A stretch of DNA of 64,000 nucleotides from Cafeteria roenbergensis (taxonomy: Eukaryota; Sar; Bigyra; Bicosoecida; Cafeteriaceae), in assembly GCA_008330645.1 (NCBI GenBank), contig VLTN01000069.1, forward strand, positions 62,001 to 126,000, written 5' to 3'. This document shows positions 63,206-64,000 of the stretch, one piece after another; position 1 is the stretch's first letter, and every line of letters starts with the position of its first letter. Below the pieces are notes generated by a model that saw nothing but the letters and a program-made list of their open reading frames with translations, searched no databases and had not been told where the DNA came from. A program made the position numbers and the translations under genes.

Positions 63206-64000
63206 TCACTCCGCCAGCAGGCTGTCTCTCACGCCGCCGCTGCCCGCCCACGTCGGTGCGCCGCTGGCACGCCGCGCGCCCCGTGCAATGCCTTGGACCG
63301 AGCCCGTGAAGGCGGGCAGGTCGCCTCTTCGCTGAGGCCCGGTGCTCGCGGCAGCGCCCACCGGCCACCTGCCCCTGCTCTCCGCGGCCTCGCTGGGCGA
63401 GAGAGCCCCGCTGCTCGCGCTGCTGCCCCGGCGGTACAGCCCTTCCCCACGCCCGCTTCCTGCGCCGCCCGCGCCGCCGCAGCAGGGGGAGCAGCAGGAG
63501 CCGGTTGCGTCATCCGCCTCCTCGCCAAAGCGCTTGGCTGAGCCGAGGCGGAGGCCGCAGGCGGACGCGGCCATGGCCCCCGCGGCGGCCGCCACGCCTG
63601 TGGCCATGACCACGACCGCCGCAAACCAGCCAGCCGAGGCCCGGATCATGCCCCGCTCATTGAGATCCGGCCCCGAGTCCTCCAGCGACAGCAAGAGCCG
63701 GCGCATCACGGAGCGTGCGTAGAAGGCATCCTGCTCGAGCGACGCCTCGGACATGTTCGGAAGGTGCATGAAGATCGCGGGCAGCAGCGATCCGCGGCTG
63801 TTCCTGATGCGATCCTGCCTGATCGTGTGCGCGGACCGGTAGAGCAGCTCGTTACAGAACTGCGCGGCGGTGGGGCGGGACTTCGGGGGGCGGGGCTCGG
63901 AGGGCGGGACGAAGAGGGCGGCGATGAGCGGCGATCGCTGCGGCCAGCGTGCGCTTGCTGCGGCCAGCGTGCGCTTGCTCACGTATTGCCCGGCGTCGCG
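63206..64000 (-). CDS. Pyroglutamyl-peptidase I with membrane-anchored C-terminal extension (cut by right edge)
   Basis: Family C15 enzymes remove N-terminal pyroglutamate from peptides. Two exon pieces are visible, 64000-63983 and 63859-63206, joined in phase 0 across a 123-nt intron (GTGAGC donor, gcgcag acceptor). The junction restores RDAGQYFCNELLYRSAHTIR, which matches the family motif S-x-D-A-G-R-Y-L-C around the catalytic Cys (codon 63854-63856). IFMHLPNM carries the catalytic His (63764-63766), followed by the final helix SVMRRLLLSL. Typical C15 enzymes end about there. This one adds ~130 residues: a hydrophobic helix (GWFAAVVVMATGVAAAAGAM), a Cys cluster (SCCSPCCGG) and a Ser/Gly/Arg-rich tail. 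I infer a membrane-anchored form. The N-terminal ~150 residues lie outside the window. Unspliced read-through would destroy the Cys motif, which supports the intron. Confidence 0.8.
   Translation of the reverse strand, partial: RDAGQYVSKRTLAAASARWPQRSPLIAALFVPPSEPRPPKSRPTAAQFCNELLYRSAHTIRQDRIRNSRGSLLPAIFMHLPNMSEASLEQDAFYARSVMRRLLLSLEDSGPDLNERGMIRASAGWFAAVVVMATGVAAAAGAMAASACGLRLGSAKRFGEEADDATGSCCSPCCGGAGGAGSGRGEGLYRRGSSASSGALSPSEAAESRGRWPVGAAASTGPQRRGDLPAFTGSVQGIARGARRASGAPTWAGSGGVRDSLLAE
63937..63976. repeat. Perfect 20-bp tandem duplication in intron
   Basis: The 20-mer GCTGCGGCCAGCGTGCGCTT occurs at 63937-63956 and again at 63957-63976, with the first three bases of a third copy. It lies in the intron of the pyroglutamyl-peptidase gene, next to the donor at 63982. 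A 20-bp step would shift frame if coding, which agrees with the intron call. It looks like a recent slippage event. Confidence 0.9.

Noticed and set aside
63863-63982. Reading straight through into the right-edge gene from 63982
   Set aside because: Read-through breaks the DAGxYxC motif of pyroglutamyl-peptidase I and includes a 20-bp tandem duplication; splicing at GTGAGC/gcgcag restores the motif.
1-64000. Mobile elements, viral remnants, rRNA, tRNA, terminal inverted repeats
   Set aside because: I looked for reverse transcriptase, integrase, transposase and capsid-like motifs, long terminal repeats and tRNA-like arms in the gaps, and saw none. Short or decayed copies could be missed without a search.

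Overview
The window is nuclear DNA from a compact, very GC-rich protist genome. Genes sit tens to a few hundred bases apart on both strands. Thirteen introns can be inferred by eye; each is 96-338 nt, has a GTGAG donor, and nearly all end in a [C/G]CAG acceptor. Proteins are rich in Ala, Gly, Ser and Arg. A gene for the ciliary dynein-arm assembly factor ZMYND10 means the organism builds motile cilia. The mix (GH89 lysosomal enzyme, Sua5, MAPEG, eukaryotic-type cardiolipin synthase, a Pmp-repeat/GCC2-GCC3 receptor) fits a heterotrophic flagellate. A bicosoecid stramenopile such as Cafeteria is my best guess, from gene style only.

Left third (1-30.1 kb): a large partial gene of unknown function (-); a secreted nicotinamidase (-); a tiny tail-anchored membrane protein whose start codon lies on a 4-nt coding exon (+); RPAP1 (-), head-to-head with an endonuclease/exonuclease/phosphatase enzyme (+); alpha-N-acetylglucosaminidase (-); DNA polymerase delta subunit 3 with a C-terminal PIP box (-); and a 3,540-residue receptor-like membrane protein with Pmp repeats, Cys-rich GCC2/GCC3 repeats and a multi-pass C-terminus (+).

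Middle (30.6-51.1 kb): one essentially intronless gene on the minus strand encodes a protein of about 6,800 residues. In order it has armadillo-like repeats, leucine-rich repeats, a CHAT cysteine-peptidase domain with His and Cys in place, and a C-terminal STAND/NB-ARC-like P-loop NTPase. The parts resemble an innate-immunity or programmed-death sensor, but the order is the reverse of the usual effector-NTPase-repeat layout. It is the most notable object in the window.

Right part (51.3-64 kb): ZMYND10 lacking its MYND finger (-), nearly back-to-back with a probable Mediator subunit 17 (+); a four-TM protein (-); a MAPEG-family protein (-), head-to-head with cardiolipin synthase (+); Sua5 threonylcarbamoyl-AMP synthase with a possible mitochondrial presequence (-); and, cut by the right edge, a pyroglutamyl-peptidase I with an unusual membrane-spanning C-terminal extension (-).

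The genes do not form a pathway; this is an ordinary chromosomal neighbourhood of housekeeping genes around two very large sensor-like genes. I saw no mobile element, viral remnant, rRNA, tRNA or CRISPR array.
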